From Limnochordia bacterium (GTDB lineage: Bacteria; Bacillota; Limnochordia; Darwinibacteriales; B1SED10-159): DNA of 6,529 nucleotides. Of the stretch, positions 5,956-6,529 are shown one piece after another; the stretch's first letter is position 1, and every line of letters starts with the position of its first letter. Below the pieces are notes generated by a model. That model searched no databases. It was given only the letters and a program-made list of their open reading frames with translations, and was not told where the DNA came from. Made by a program: the position numbers and the translations under genes. The stretch is taken from NCBI GenBank assembly GCA_007132255.1, contig SLOZ01000438.1, positions 1 through 6,529 of the forward strand, in the 5' to 3' direction.

Positions 5956-5975
5956 CCCCTCATTTGCTGCTATCT

Positions 5976-6529
5976 TTAATACCGGCTGCGCGGTGTGTAT
6001 TGCGTGTGAAGCAATTCATGACTGCGATGACCTAAAGGTTCACCCAGAAACTCCTCGTACAATGCCTTCACCGCTGGATTTTCGTGGGACTTGCGTATCT
6101 CCAAACTTGCGTCTTCATCATAGATGGCCCCGGCGCGCAGCCGCCGTTTGGCAGCCGTGGATGGACGCGGCTGGCCGCCACCACCGATACAACCGCCGGG
6201 ACAGGACATAACTTCCACAAAATGATAGTCTGCTTCACCCGCCTTGATCCGTTCCATGATCACCTTGGCGGCAGCCAAACTGTTGGCCACAGCTACTTTA
6301 ACGTGAATGCTTGCTGGACTCCCGTCCGAAGTGGCCGCCGACTGAGGCAGCGGCAGAGCCACACTGGCCTCTTTGACCCCTTCGAAACCCCGAACGGCTT
6401 CGAAATCCAGCGAATCCAACTGCTCTTCAGTAACGAGTTCATAGACAGTTCGCAGCGCCGCTTCCATCACACCACCGCTGGCCCCAAAAATCACCGCAGC
6501 TCCGGTGGAGATACCTAAGGGTGCATCAA
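5976..6529 (-). CDS. hydA: [FeFe] hydrogenase catalytic subunit, C-terminal part (gene runs off the right edge)
   Basis: The window holds the last 183 residues of an iron-only hydrogenase, which interconverts protons and H2 at the H-cluster in the cytoplasm. The visible part starts in the conserved DAPLGISTGAAVIFG stretch and continues with GGVMEAALRT (18-27 of the fragment). It includes the signature EVMSCPGGCIGGGGQP (105-120), whose two cysteines (109 and 113) are H-cluster ligands. It ends with the small-subunit domain (RKSHENPAVKALYEEFLGEP, then HELLHTQYTPR). Fusion of this domain to the large subunit is typical of monomeric and HydABC/HndABCD-type enzymes in clostridia and relatives. The N-terminal iron-sulfur domains lie outside, so HydA and HndD-type enzymes cannot be told apart. 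The frame is open to the edge, so the start is not in the window; no frameshift or missing ligand is seen. Confidence 0.95.
   Translation of the reverse strand, partial: DAPLGISTGAAVIFGASGGVMEAALRTVYELVTEEQLDSLDFEAVRGFEGVKEASVALPLPQSAATSDGSPASIHVKVAVANSLAAAKVIMERIKAGEADYHFVEVMSCPGGCIGGGGQPRPSTAAKRRLRAGAIYDEDASLEIRKSHENPAVKALYEEFLGEPLGHRSHELLHTQYTPRSRY

Noticed and set aside
5265..5963. A 232-codon minus-strand open frame over the methyltransferase gene
   Set aside because: It is antisense to a well-supported methyltransferase with clear SAM motifs, has no ribosome site, and its product resembles no family.

Overview
The window most likely comes from an anaerobic, fermentative bacterium of the Bacillota type. 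The reasons are mid-range GC content, strong AGGAGG-type ribosome binding sites, several GTG starts, and a gene for an [FeFe] hydrogenase entering from the right edge. The phosphoesterase carries an N-terminal signal peptide and a C-terminal tail with the alternating pattern and final aromatic residue of an outer-membrane beta-barrel. With a LolCDE/MacB-like ABC transporter in the same operon, this hints at a diderm member of the Bacillota, such as a Limnochordia-like lineage. That placement is inference; no rRNA or other marker gene is present.

Layout. Positions 25-55 hold a symmetrical hairpin terminator. Positions 56-519 contain no gene I can defend, but they hold several RNA-like hairpins and a weak minus-strand open frame. 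From 4708 down to 520 runs a tight four-gene minus-strand operon. In transcription order it encodes a secreted alkaline-phosphatase-superfamily phosphoesterase with a beta-rich tail, a stand-alone cobalamin-binding protein, a FtsX/MacB-type permease and its ATPase. The spacings are 28 nt, a 4-nt overlap and an 8-nt overlap, so the last three genes are probably translationally coupled. A divergent spacer (4709-4994) separates the operon from a plus-strand class I SAM methyltransferase (4995-5771). That gene converges on the partial hydrogenase gene (minus strand, 5976 to beyond the right edge). A long composite hairpin between them can serve as a bidirectional terminator.

How the genes may work together. 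The operon looks like a cell-envelope module: a transporter that moves or extracts an envelope molecule, an exported phosphoesterase that may act on phosphate esters at the outer face, and a B12-binding protein that may sense cobalamin or light. The sensor role is inferred only from similarity to CarH-type domains and from gene order. The combination is the most interesting thing in the window. The methyltransferase and hydrogenase show no clear link to it.
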